DNA of 64,000 bases from Enterobacter kobei (GTDB lineage: Bacteria > Pseudomonadota > Gammaproteobacteria > Enterobacterales > Enterobacteriaceae), in assembly GCF_001729765.1 (NCBI RefSeq), contig NZ_CP017181.1:2170001-2234000 (forward strand). Reading direction: 5' to 3'. Position numbers and translations under genes: made by a program. The notes under the pieces are model-generated. The model was not told the origin of the DNA. It saw nothing but the letters and a program-made list of their open reading frames with translations, and ran no database searches. Positions 46,751 to 54,508 of this stretch are shown here, one piece after another (positions within the stretch are counted from its first letter, which is position 1; each line of letters starts with the position of its first letter).

Positions 46751-47893
46751 ATGAAAAAAACATTGATTGCAACATTAGTAAGCATAACGATGTTAACCGG
46801 GTGTGGGCCTAAAGAGTTAACTCCAGAGCAAAAGCAGGAAGTGGCGGCACTTAAGGCTGAGCTGTCCCAAACGGAGGGAGAAATCTCTGCAGCGAAACAT
46901 ATTGATCAACAATTTTCAGGTGGACTGATCAAGAATTTAATCACCGCAAGATTGGAAGTTTTAGGAACGAATAAGGCTCTTTTAGAACAGCGTATAAATG
47001 CAATTGAGTCAGGAGCCAAAATTGACGTCGTTGTTTCAGGTGTCAAGCCAGACCCTGAACTTGCTGCTTCTATTAAAGCTGAAATGGAGGACCTGGCAGT
47101 AAAAATAAACGAAGCAAAAACAGATGCCAGCCAGTACAGTGGTGGTTTAATACAGGTCTTAAAACTGTCAACGGTTGCTACTGAAGAGCAAAGCATGGCG
47201 ATGTTGCAGCAAAAATATCTCACGGCTAAATATGGGCTTGCTGAAGTTAAGCTTGCACCGGTTCAGGATAATGTTGCAACCGCCAGCAGTAAGAAGGACA
47301 CAACCGCTGAAACAAGACATGAACAGCCCCCTCTGCTGCCACCAGCTGATGGTCCGTTCGGACTCGAGGCTGGCCTGACTCAAAAGAATATCGAAGATAT
47401 GATCGGGGCAAAGCTAAAACCACTTCCTGACAGCGTAAATCTCTATACTTCCGATAAGTTACCGAAGTCCAACGCTGATTTTGAAATGTATGGTTTGTTG
47501 ATCTCGCCTAAAGCAGGCTTATGCCAAATCAGAGCTGTCGGTAAAAACATTGATACTGATAGTTATGGGCTTGCCTTGAAATCTCGCTTTGAAGAGTTGA
47601 GTAGCTCGTTAAGCTCGCTTTATGGAAAGGCTGAAACCACAGACCTTTTACTGTCAGGTTCTATCTGGAAAGAACCTCAGGACTGGATGATGGGGCTTAA
47701 CAAAAAGGAACGATTCCTTTCAGCTACCTGGAAGGGAACGCAGGAAACGCCGCTGAAAAATAACATTGGTGCTATTTCTATTGAAGCAAGAGCGAACAGT
47801 TCTGCGCAGGGGTATGTTTACCTTCAGTATACATTTACAAATGATGATGTTTGCCAGGCTGAGATCGATGGGGCTAAAAAAAGCTCTCTATAA
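46751..47893 (+). CDS. Lipoprotein with internal duplication, unknown
   Basis: This 380-residue lipoprotein has signal peptide MKKTLIATLVSITMLTGC with the lipid-bearing Cys18. Two similar helical units follow: one with AAKHIDQQFSGGLIKNLI and one with EAKTDASQYSGGLIQVLK, each preceded by a L/I-KAE helix and followed by a leucine-rich helix. After a Pro-rich linker (PPLLPPADG) a C-terminal domain begins FGLEAGLTQKNIEDMIG. The start at 46751 has AGGGA before it. A strong terminator follows. The function is unknown; the envelope location is clear. Confidence 0.75.
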   Translation: MKKTLIATLVSITMLTGCGPKELTPEQKQEVAALKAELSQTEGEISAAKHIDQQFSGGLIKNLITARLEVLGTNKALLEQRINAIESGAKIDVVVSGVKPDPELAASIKAEMEDLAVKINEAKTDASQYSGGLIQVLKLSTVATEEQSMAMLQQKYLTAKYGLAEVKLAPVQDNVATASSKKDTTAETRHEQPPLLPPADGPFGLEAGLTQKNIEDMIGAKLKPLPDSVNLYTSDKLPKSNADFEMYGLLISPKAGLCQIRAVGKNIDTDSYGLALKSRFEELSSSLSSLYGKAETTDLLLSGSIWKEPQDWMMGLNKKERFLSATWKGTQETPLKNNIGAISIEARANSSAQGYVYLQYTFTNDDVCQAEIDGAKKSSL

Positions 47894-47906
47894 TTTTTCT
47901 TAATCA

Positions 47907-47928
47907 GGCCCCTTCGCAAGGGGCTTTT
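47907..47928 (+). terminator. Intrinsic terminator after the lipoprotein gene
   Basis: GCCCCTT-CGC-AAGGGGC is followed by TTTT, 15 bp past the stop codon. Stem and T-run are both present. Confidence 0.85.
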
Positions 47929-48357
47929 ACTATTTCACTATAAGGGCTCAACATATGTTATATGATGCTGACCTGCTCACTGTTAATTAATACGTTGTGA
48001 TCTTTAGTATTTCTTCTTCAGAAACGTGAGGGCATCCCTATAAAGACGCGTTGTTCTGAAATCACCCTCTATAAATGACGAAGGAAATCTCGGAGCAAGG
48101 CTAAGTCAGGCCGATAGCGGCGAATTAGTATAGAGCCAGATAATAACGCATCACTTTTTTCGAGATGTTATTTCGATCTTACTGGCGATAGGTGTCTCTG
48201 TACCGGCCTCAGCAATTCATCGTTGGTCTGCGGAACATCTCGTTATAGTGATGTCGCGTCAAACGACGAACAACGGTGATGTTTCTTCTTGATATAGCAT
48301 ACTGAAAATGACGTTACTGAACGCCCCACAGACATATTTGATGACAAAGACAGTTAG
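47929..48357. other. Gene-free segment
   Basis: This 429-bp segment has no frame with a start signal and no recognisable repeat or RNA gene. It lies between the lipoprotein terminator and the stop of a minus-strand gene. Confidence 0.45.
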
Positions 48358-48855
48358 CTACGCATCCTGCTCTAAGACCACTATAAATTCCAGTCTACGC
48401 GGTCTGATAAAACCTTGCACTCCAAATGCTGTAAGCTGCCACAATGGTTTGCCATCCACCTCATCAACCGTTTCCAGCGTGCAACCCATTTCATCAAGCA
48501 AGAGGGTTAATTCTTTTGAGTCGGGCTCCAGTAAACGATCCACCTTACTGTGCCCCATATAAGACCACTCGCCATTCTTTTCTTTAAAATAGAGGAATGG
48601 GCTACATTCCTTTTGCACTTTCTCAAGACGGGTGAAGTAGTTTCGGTACTCATTATCGCCAGAAACGAACAATAGATTATCCAGAGGTCCATTGACCTCT
48701 CTGCGCGCAAAGATGGCGCGAATTAATGTGGAGGAATTGCCACGCGAGGGATTTAAAAAACCGCCCTGCGACAGTCCCTTTTCGCCCGGTTTCAGGAATT
48801 TATAACGCTTCTGTATGTCCCTGAACGCATAGTTTTCACCGACGGTAAATGCCAT
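48358..48855 (-). CDS. Unknown 165-aa protein, possibly SRA-like DNA reader
   Basis: This 165-residue soluble protein has ribosome site AGGAGAAGAGCA. The N-terminal pattern F-x-V-G-x-x-Y-x-x-R-D-I, the GLSQGGFLNP segment, then LLFVSGDNEYRNYF and PFLYFKEKNGEW follow the order seen in SRA-type base-flipping domains of McrA-like restriction proteins. In those proteins a GG...GG pocket and a D/E-rich strand read modified DNA. The likeness is by eye and partial, and no HNH partner domain is fused to it. It is a single gene with no operon neighbour. Confidence 0.5.
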   Translation of the reverse strand: MAFTVGENYAFRDIQKRYKFLKPGEKGLSQGGFLNPSRGNSSTLIRAIFARREVNGPLDNLLFVSGDNEYRNYFTRLEKVQKECSPFLYFKEKNGEWSYMGHSKVDRLLEPDSKELTLLLDEMGCTLETVDEVDGKPLWQLTAFGVQGFIRPRRLEFIVVLEQDA

Positions 48856-49342
48856 TGCTCTTCTCCTGAAAAAATCTATCTAAAAAATAATTAACGACCA
48901 AAAAGTTGAAAACTTTATCCAATAGTAGAAAAAATCGCGACTTCATGCTGTTTATAGTTTGTCGGGAATTGCAAGCATGCCTGTAATCCATACCATTCGC
49001 TTATTAGATAATTTCCGGAGAATAGTTCAGATATCCTCCAAGGCCAATGTACGCTCTTCGCTCATAGCGGCCATATGAAATGGAGGCATGACAGGATTGT
49101 TTAGCAGCAGGAAGAGGACGTTTGGGCATCTGTGACCTGCTCCCGGTTAATTATCTCATGCCGTTGTTAGTACAACTCTCCTGCAGTTGAGACACATGCT
49201 AACTTCCGCTATTCGCTCAAAGCAGACCTGAAGACCAGCTAGCCTGGCCTCTGCGAGCCAACAGCAGACGTTAAGCGTTAGTTGACGGATCATACTCCCA
49301 CTGCGATTCGTCACTGTAAATCGTACCATCATCATCCATTAC
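48856..49342. other. Gene-free segment at the island's right edge, with repeats
   Basis: This 487-bp segment has no convincing gene. It contains the second TCGCTCA-AGCGG element (49053-49095) and a degenerate third core (49202-49227, CTTCCGCTATTCGCTCAAAGC). A GTTAGTTGAC stretch before 49343 may mark where the N terminus of the next gene was lost. Confidence 0.45.
49053..49095. repeat. TCGCTCA-AGCGG dispersed repeat, copy 2
   Basis: The core CTTCGCTCATAGCGGC is followed by ATATGAAATGGAGGCATGAC. It aligns with 39104-39145 over about 42 bp in the same orientation. Confidence 0.6.
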
Positions 49343-49804
49343 TTGGGCATTAAGGTGTCTTGCAATCCGCAACATCTTTCTATACAGGTAGATACGTTAG
49401 CGAATGCTGATAAGCATCATCTGATGCTCAGGCTTATGAACCATGTTTATGTCGTTGATATGATTTTCAGAGCCAAGATTACTGGACAAAAGCACCAATA
49501 CACCGCGTTAAATACGGCAGATACCCCGACTGCAGACGAGCTTCTGACAAAGATGTTTGAATGCACTAAATGGTATATTCAACACGTCGGTATAATAATG
49601 AACACGTCTGATCTTTCTGAAATCGTTAAATTTCGTTTCGTCGATGGTGGGTATGGTGAAATGAAGGCAGGAGATATGCTCAATCATGTCCTTTTTCACG
49701 GTTCATATCATCGCGGCGCGGTGGGCTGGATGCTTTCAGAAACGGGAATAGCCCCTCCTAAGGATGTATTAACCGTTTTCCTGAGGGATCATCATCACGA
49801 GTGA
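49343..49804 (+). pseudogene. DinB/YfiT-type metalloprotein, N-terminally truncated
   Basis: The 153-codon frame starts only at a TTG with no ribosome site. From about residue 25 it matches the four-helix DinB superfamily. The first metal His is in LMNHVYVVDMIFRAKI, and the second and third are in MLNHVLFHGSYHRGAVGWML, with the family strand VKFRFVDGGYGEM between. The usual first helix (F-x-Y-x-x-W-A type) is missing and is replaced by unrelated sequence. The first helix was probably lost at the island edge. Members act with bacillithiol, mycothiol or glutathione, or have unknown roles. Confidence 0.55.
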
Positions 49805-49863
49805 TTCAACCTGAAGGTTAACCAGATTTCACGCCGAACCGTTTCTCTTTTAAGGATGCCAGT

Positions 49864-50346
49864 ATGACCAATTTTCATCAAATTACCGCCACCAGCCTGG
49901 ATGGCCGTCTTATCTCAATGGACGACTATGCGGGTGAGGTGGTTTTGGTCGTGAATACTGCCAGCCAGTGTGGCTTCACGCCGCAATACGCGGGCCTTGA
50001 AGCGCTCTACACGAAATACGCCAGTCAAGGGCTAGTGGTGCTTGGCTTTCCCTGTAACCAGTTTGGTAAGCAGGAGCCCGGCGGCGCCGATGAAATCTCG
50101 AAGACTTGTTACATTAACTACGGCGTAAGTTTCCCCATGTTCGAGAAAGTTGAGGTAAACGGTGGCGCAGCGCACCCGGTGTTTCGTTTTCTGAAAAACG
50201 AATTGCCTGGCGTGCTCGGAGGACGGATCAAATGGAATTTCACGAAGTTCCTGATCGGACGCGATGGGATACCCCTCAAGCGTTTTGCACCGATGACGAC
50301 GCCCGAGAAAATGGAGGATGCAATTCTTGAGGCACTGGGGAGGTGA
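49864..50346 (+). CDS. Glutathione peroxidase family protein
   Basis: This 160-residue thioredoxin-fold peroxidase has the peroxidatic Cys36 in NTASQCGFTPQY. The second signature is GFPCNQFGKQEPGG, with the Gln of the catalytic tetrad, and the tetrad Trp and Asn lie in IKWNFTKFLI. It would reduce hydrogen peroxide or lipid peroxides, probably with thioredoxin as donor, as for E. coli BtuE. It is shorter than BtuE (183 aa) and differs in detail, so it may be a paralogue. The start follows AAGGATGCCAGT. Confidence 0.9.
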   Translation: MTNFHQITATSLDGRLISMDDYAGEVVLVVNTASQCGFTPQYAGLEALYTKYASQGLVVLGFPCNQFGKQEPGGADEISKTCYINYGVSFPMFEKVEVNGGAAHPVFRFLKNELPGVLGGRIKWNFTKFLIGRDGIPLKRFAPMTTPEKMEDAILEALGR

Positions 50347-50528
50347 GCGCTTTGGTAGTGATTTAGCGTGCGTGATGAACGACGACATCGCAGGTTATTA
50401 TCCTTGCGCCATAAAAAGGTTCATTGGAAGCATCGGGTTGTGTGAAAAATTGGTAGTTGAAACATGTCCAGTCAATACAGAAAAATAGATCACTATTTCT
50501 GAGGCTTAAATGGACTGAGAGGCAAGAA

Positions 50529-50936
50529 GTGATCGTGTCTGAAACAATAAAGAAAATTGTTATAGTGGCATTTGTGGTGAACATGGCCGCAGGATGTGCG
50601 CCGTTGCATCCTTCTGGATGCCATAAGACCACGGCAACGGGCAGTTGCAGTTCAGGGCGCTGGGACGATCAGGATGAGTGGGGCGCGCAAGCGCGGGCAA
50701 TCAGGGCGGCAATAAATGCCAAACTGGATGAGCCGCAAAACTGGAAAGGGAAAAAATGCAGGCTGCATATTGAATTTGCTCAGGATGGCACGCCTTTAAA
50801 CATATCCACCAGCAACGGCAATAAAGCCTATTGTGAAGCGATAAAATCAGCAGCCCAAAAAGCCAAATTCCCGGCATTCAACAACCCGGAAGTCTACAGA
50901 GATTTTCAAAAATCCGGTTTCGATATGCGCGGGTAA
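50529..50936 (+). CDS. Lipoprotein with TolA C-terminal-like domain
   Basis: This 135-residue lipoprotein has signal peptide and lipobox MAAGC (Cys23 from the GTG start at 50529). The mature part, about 100 residues, fits the TolA-C/TonB-C-like fold: a helix RAIRAAINAKLDEPQNW, then strands KCRLHIEFAQDGTPLNI and a helix SAAQKAKFPAF. It contains paired cysteines (KKCRLH and AYCEAIK). GAGG lies seven bases before the GTG. Colicin or Tol-Pal interaction is possible but not shown. Confidence 0.7.
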   Translation: MIVSETIKKIVIVAFVVNMAAGCAPLHPSGCHKTTATGSCSSGRWDDQDEWGAQARAIRAAINAKLDEPQNWKGKKCRLHIEFAQDGTPLNISTSNGNKAYCEAIKSAAQKAKFPAFNNPEVYRDFQKSGFDMRG

Positions 50937-51051
50937 CATGCTAACCGCCCTTTGTAAGGTAGCGTCACTCTGAGCTAACACTCACTATGTCCGCCCCGGT
51001 TCCACTTTTACACACAGATACCGGTTCTTCTGATACCTGTGTGCAACGTGT

Positions 51052-51453
51052 TCATTCCTGATGTTCAGGGATCCGGGCGATAACCTTTATCTCAAAATCA
51101 AATCCCGCCAGCCAGGTAACGCCCACGGCTGTCCAGTTCGGATACGGTGGCTTAGGGAAAAGCGTTTGTTTCACCTGCATAATGGCTGGAAATTGATTCT
51201 CCGGATCGGTATGAAAGGTTGTCACATCAACAAGATCGGCAAACGTACATCCTGCAGCGTCAAGCGTGGCCTTGAGATTATCGAAGGCACGCTCTACCTG
51301 CGTTGCAAAGTCGGGTTCGGGTGTACCGTCTTCCCGGCTACCCACCTGTCCGGAAACAAACAGTAAATCACCAGAGCGGATCGCTGCAGAATAACCGTGC
51401 TGCTCATACAGCGCGTGGCGATTTGCAGGGAAAACGGGTTTCGGTTGGTTCAT
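51052..51453 (-). CDS. RidA/YjgF-family protein
   Basis: This 133-residue protein has the trimeric RidA fold. It contains LLFVSGQVGSREDG, DLVDVTTFHTDPENQFPAI and the end EIKVIARIPEHQE with the Arg used for imine or enamine binding. RidA enzymes deaminate reactive enamines to keto acids. The start at 51453 follows AAGGATCCGTT. It is divergent from a TetR gene, and two matching palindromes lie in the shared promoter region. Confidence 0.88.
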   Translation of the reverse strand: MNQPKPVFPANRHALYEQHGYSAAIRSGDLLFVSGQVGSREDGTPEPDFATQVERAFDNLKATLDAAGCTFADLVDVTTFHTDPENQFPAIMQVKQTLFPKPPYPNWTAVGVTWLAGFDFEIKVIARIPEHQE

Positions 51454-51511
51454 AACGGATCCTTTCTTTGGACAGGGACAATGGATGCGCGGCATAAATA
51501 AATGAATTAAG

Positions 51512-51555
51512 ATACGCGGCGTATGTCAACCTAATCACACATACGCCGCGTATGT
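51512..51555. promoter_or_regulatory. Double palindromic operator between ridA-like and tetR genes
   Basis: ATACG-CGG-CGTATGT (51512-51526) and ACATACG-CCG-CGTATGT (51539-51555) are two copies of the same palindrome about 29 bp apart. The second is perfect over 17 bp. They lie in the 139-bp divergent gap. The adjacent TetR protein is the natural ligand. Confidence 0.8.
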
Positions 51556-51592
51556 CAAACGACTTGCGTGGTGTAGATTGCAAGGAGTTCTT

Positions 51593-52207
51593 ATGGCAGC
51601 CAAACGCCGCGCCGAAACGATGGAAGAAACCCGCACTAAATTGATTGCGGCTGCACGTAAAGCCTTTGCCGAAAAAGGGTTTGCCGCAGCCTCGATGGAT
51701 GATTTTACTGCCAGCGTGGGCCTGACGCGCGGGGCCCTGTATCATAATTTTGGCGATAAAAAGGGGTTACTTGCCGCTGTCGTTACCCAGATTGATTCTG
51801 AAATGGCGCAAAGCGCCAAAAGTGCAGCGGCACATGTGAAGGATGACCAGCAAAAGCTTCTGGCAGAAGGGATAGCCTATATCGAAATGGCGCTGGATGA
51901 AGAAGTCCGTCGCATCGTTCTGCTTGATGGTCCGGCTTTTCTTGGGGACCCGGGAAAATGGCCGAGCCAGAATAACTGCCTCGGCGCTACGCGTAAGAGC
52001 CTTTCCGACCTGATTGAACGCGGCTTAATCGAACCGGTAGATGTTGATGCCACCGCCTGGCTGTTAAACGGTGCCGCACTGAATGCCGCCCAGTGGGTGG
52101 GCGCCAGCGAAGATCCGCAGCAGGCATTACCAAAAGCGATTCAGGTTTTTACCCTGCTGGTAAATGGCCTGGTGAAGGGCGTCATACCTCCCGAAGCCAC
52201 GGCGTAA
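51593..52207 (+). CDS. TetR-family regulator (ridA neighbour)
   Basis: This 204-residue regulator has an N-terminal helix-turn-helix (KAFAEKGFAAASMDDFTASV, then LTRGALYHNFGDKKGLLAAV). A C-terminal ligand domain of the common TetR_C type follows. The start at 51593 has AAGGAG six bases before it. It probably represses itself and the divergent ridA-like gene through the double palindrome. It overlaps the convergent VOC gene by 26 bp at its 3' end. Confidence 0.88.
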   Translation: MAAKRRAETMEETRTKLIAAARKAFAEKGFAAASMDDFTASVGLTRGALYHNFGDKKGLLAAVVTQIDSEMAQSAKSAAAHVKDDQQKLLAEGIAYIEMALDEEVRRIVLLDGPAFLGDPGKWPSQNNCLGATRKSLSDLIERGLIEPVDVDATAWLLNGAALNAAQWVGASEDPQQALPKAIQVFTLLVNGLVKGVIPPEATA

Positions 52208-52622
52208 TCGTTAATCCCGTAAGCAAGCCCTCCGGGCTGAGCAGGCGGGTGACGGTTTGCCCCCATGGTTCTGTGCGGTTTGCCACCAGCAACCGATAGC
52301 CTTTTTCAGTCAAAATACGGGTAGCCGAGTCCAGGTCCTGAACCTCGTACTCAACCCATCCTTGCGGTATCGGGTGCTCAGCGGGCCATTGTTCTTCTCC
52401 AAAGCAGGACATTGCCGCCTGTGTAAGCGGCCAGACGGCGAAATGCTTCACGCCTTTCAACTGGCCCACTTCTGCGAGCAGATAATCACTGTTCCCCTCC
52501 ATCGGCTTAAGCGGAAGGCCGAGTGTATGGATATAAAACGCGGCGCTGGACGCTGTGTCCCGTGAAATAGGCCCGAACCCAGCGACAAATAAAACATCAA
52601 TTCCCGGTAAAGCTTGCGGCAT
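52182..52622 (-). CDS. VOC (glyoxalase/bleomycin-resistance) family protein
   Basis: This 146-residue protein has two beta-alpha-beta-beta-beta repeats. The first carries the DTASSAAFYIHTLGLPL helix and the second VEYEVQDLDSATRILTEKG, with the end VTRLLSPEGLLTGLTITP bearing the usual Glu. Metal ligand His/Glu positions look partly present. Substrate unknown. The start at 52622 (MPQALPG) has GGAGGGGAT before it. Confidence 0.85.
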   Translation of the reverse strand: MPQALPGIDVLFVAGFGPISRDTASSAAFYIHTLGLPLKPMEGNSDYLLAEVGQLKGVKHFAVWPLTQAAMSCFGEEQWPAEHPIPQGWVEYEVQDLDSATRILTEKGYRLLVANRTEPWGQTVTRLLSPEGLLTGLTITPWLREV

Positions 52623-52646
52623 ATCCCCTCCTGTATGACGTAACAC

Positions 52647-53090
52647 TTACGCTGAATTTATCTTACGACCAGTTGAAATACGACTCTCAATTCTGGCATC
52701 GCTTTCACCGAGTCTACACGTTCCCGACGGGTTTAAATTTCAGTGCGATGACGTGCGTTTCAACGTGAGTTTTACTCAACCTCAGTTTTGGACTCATCAC
52801 ACTATACTTACGACCTGAAACCGAAGGGGGCGCACGAGGATGGTATGCCTGGCTAGAACTTATCCAGATCCCGCATGGATTTATCACACCCACGGATGGT
52901 CTGAGTCAGCGTTTGAAAAATCCCTGTCTCTCTTAAAATTACCTGTCCGCGCGGAGCGGCAGATGCGATGTTTTCAACACGCTAGCAGCGTTTTGTTTCA
53001 TAAATACCGTGGCTTATCGGCTTTTCAGAATGGTATAACGTTCTGCGGCAATCGGGTTGCCGCCAGCTGACCACATTCACAAAGGTGTAT
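52647..53090. other. Segment upstream of the cupin gene
   Basis: This 444-bp segment includes a 76-codon frame (52840-53070) with no recognisable domain, which I do not call. GCGGCAA (53045-53051) and TTGCCGC (53057-53063) form a short hairpin about 28 bp before the wbuC-type start. Confidence 0.4.
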
Positions 53091-53567
53091 ATGAAACAAA
53101 TTACGTTCAGTGACCTGCAGCAACAAAGCGAGCAGGCTGCCAATTCTCCTCGCTTACGCGCGCACCGCAATTTACATCCCGAACTGAGCGACCCGGTACA
53201 ACGCCTGGCTATCGCGATGGAGCCAGGTACCTATGTTCGCCCTCATCGCCACCCGCACACGTTTGAACTGCTGACGGCTCTGAGCGGTCGCTTTCTGGTG
53301 TTGAATTTTGATGACAGCGGTAACGTGACCCAGCGCGTGGTGTTAGGTGAAGACTGCAAAGTGCTGGAGATGGATGCCGGTACCTGGCATGCCGTGCTGT
53401 CGCTGGATAAAGGCGGCGTCATTTTTGAGGTGAAACACGGCGGCTATCAGCCTGTTCCGGAGCACGATACCGCTCCATGGTCACCGGCTGAGAACGCGCC
53501 CGGTAGTGCGGAGCTGATGAAATGGTACGCTCAGGCACAGGTGGGTGATGGAGGTTTTACCCTGTAA
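53091..53567 (+). CDS. WbuC-family cupin protein
   Basis: This 158-residue cupin has metal-binding His in TYVRPHRHPHTFELLTAL and GTWHAVLSLDKG. The family is named after WbuC of lipopolysaccharide clusters, but members also stand alone, as here. The start at 53091 follows AAAGG. No LPS genes lie nearby. Function unknown. Confidence 0.85.
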   Translation: MKQITFSDLQQQSEQAANSPRLRAHRNLHPELSDPVQRLAIAMEPGTYVRPHRHPHTFELLTALSGRFLVLNFDDSGNVTQRVVLGEDCKVLEMDAGTWHAVLSLDKGGVIFEVKHGGYQPVPEHDTAPWSPAENAPGSAELMKWYAQAQVGDGGFTL

Positions 53568-53631
53568 TTTTCTCTACTTTTCCCGACGCGCGGAAAGGCA
53601 CGCCGGGATAGAGAGAGACGCTCCCGCCAAC

Positions 53632-54171
53632 TCAACTGACCGTATTAAAATGCCAGTCGCCGGCAGTCGACAGCATCACGAACGGGCCGGCCAGCGTGCT
53701 GTTGTGATGCGCAATGATGTCAGTGGCGGATAAATGTGCGTTATCCATTGTGGTATGCGCATCTGAAATCAATATCGTCCTGAAGCCCAGCTCCGGCGCG
53801 GCCCGGCAGGTGGTGTCGACACAAAATTCGGTTTTCATCCCGGCAATGACCAGCTGTTTGATGCCTCTCTGATTAAGTTCACGCAGCAATTCGGTATCCC
53901 GAAAACAGCTGGGATGGCGCTTGGTGAAAACAACATCCTGCTCCTTCACGTCCAGCTCGGGTATCAGCTGCGTCAACGGCCCCTGCGCTGAAAAGGGCGA
54001 GTCGTCTGGTCCAACATGGCGGGCAAAAAAGACGGGTACCTGAGCGTGGCGCGCGTTGGCTATTAACAAACGGATATTTGCCAGAACGGCATCGGCGGAA
54101 CAGGGTGAGACCGGGCCCCGGAAGAGGCCCTGCTGCATGTCGATAATTAAGAGAGCATTGTCAGAAATCAT
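53632..54171 (-). CDS. Isochorismatase-like cysteine hydrolase
   Basis: This 179-residue hydrolase has the family's Asp-Lys-Cys triad: Asp11 in ALLIIDMQQGLF, Lys in VVFTKRHPSCF and the nucleophile Cys in GMKTEFCVDTTCRAA, with the cis-peptide site nearby. Such proteins cleave amides, isochorismate or related compounds in the cytosol. It lies downstream of a 27-codon Thr-rich frame on the same strand, 77 bp away. The substrate is unknown. Confidence 0.9.
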   Translation of the reverse strand: MISDNALLIIDMQQGLFRGPVSPCSADAVLANIRLLIANARHAQVPVFFARHVGPDDSPFSAQGPLTQLIPELDVKEQDVVFTKRHPSCFRDTELLRELNQRGIKQLVIAGMKTEFCVDTTCRAAPELGFRTILISDAHTTMDNAHLSATDIIAHHNSTLAGPFVMLSTAGDWHFNTVS

Positions 54172-54248
54172 TTTCTTTCTCCATTCAGAGGGCGGTGAAC
54201 GGAGAGGTATTTCCCCGTCCAGTTAGGCGGGGATTGAGGTTCTGTTTG

Positions 54249-54332
54249 TCAGTCGTTTGCTACAGATACGCTCATGCCGCCGAAGGTGCCGGTGGTGGTG
54301 AGGGTGGTTGTTGGCTGAACTGACTGATACAT
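54249..54332 (-). CDS. 27-residue Thr-rich small ORF (possible leader peptide)
   Basis: This is a complete small frame of 27 residues beginning MYQSVQP, followed by TTTLTTTGT, with seven Thr in nine positions, and ending GGMSVSVAND. AAAGGT lies seven bases before its ATG, and a perfect hairpin (CATTCCGC/GCGGAATG) lies just upstream. It precedes the cysteine hydrolase gene in the same direction. The Thr run recalls attenuator leader peptides, but no matching amino-acid operon follows. It may also be an unrelated small protein. Confidence 0.4.
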   Translation of the reverse strand: MYQSVQPTTTLTTTGTFGGMSVSVAND

Positions 54333-54351
54333 GGAATGACCTTTGTTTATT

Positions 54352-54372
54352 CATTCCGCTATATGCGGAATG
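54352..54372. promoter_or_regulatory. Perfect 8-bp hairpin upstream of the small ORF
   Basis: CATTCCGC-TATAT-GCGGAATG is a perfect 8-bp stem with a 5-nt loop, about 20 bp upstream of the small minus-strand ORF start. It could be an operator or an RNA stem. The remaining gap up to 54508 shows nothing else I can name. Confidence 0.45.
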
Positions 54373-54508
54373 AGCACGTTAGTTATAGCGTTGCTTAACG
54401 CATTGCTTCAAGACATCAACTTGAGTAGGGGTACGATGCAGCGGCAGGAAGCTGTCAGCAAAGGCTCGTAACCTGCTGTGCACGCCTTTGCTGACTGAAT
54501 AGCCGGGA

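Noticed and set aside
36733..49863. Complete prophage or integrative element
   Set aside because: No integrase, structural phage genes, conjugation genes or tRNA attachment site could be found.
52840..53070. 76-codon frame upstream of the wbuC-type gene
   Set aside because: No recognised domain, unusual composition and located in the probable promoter region.
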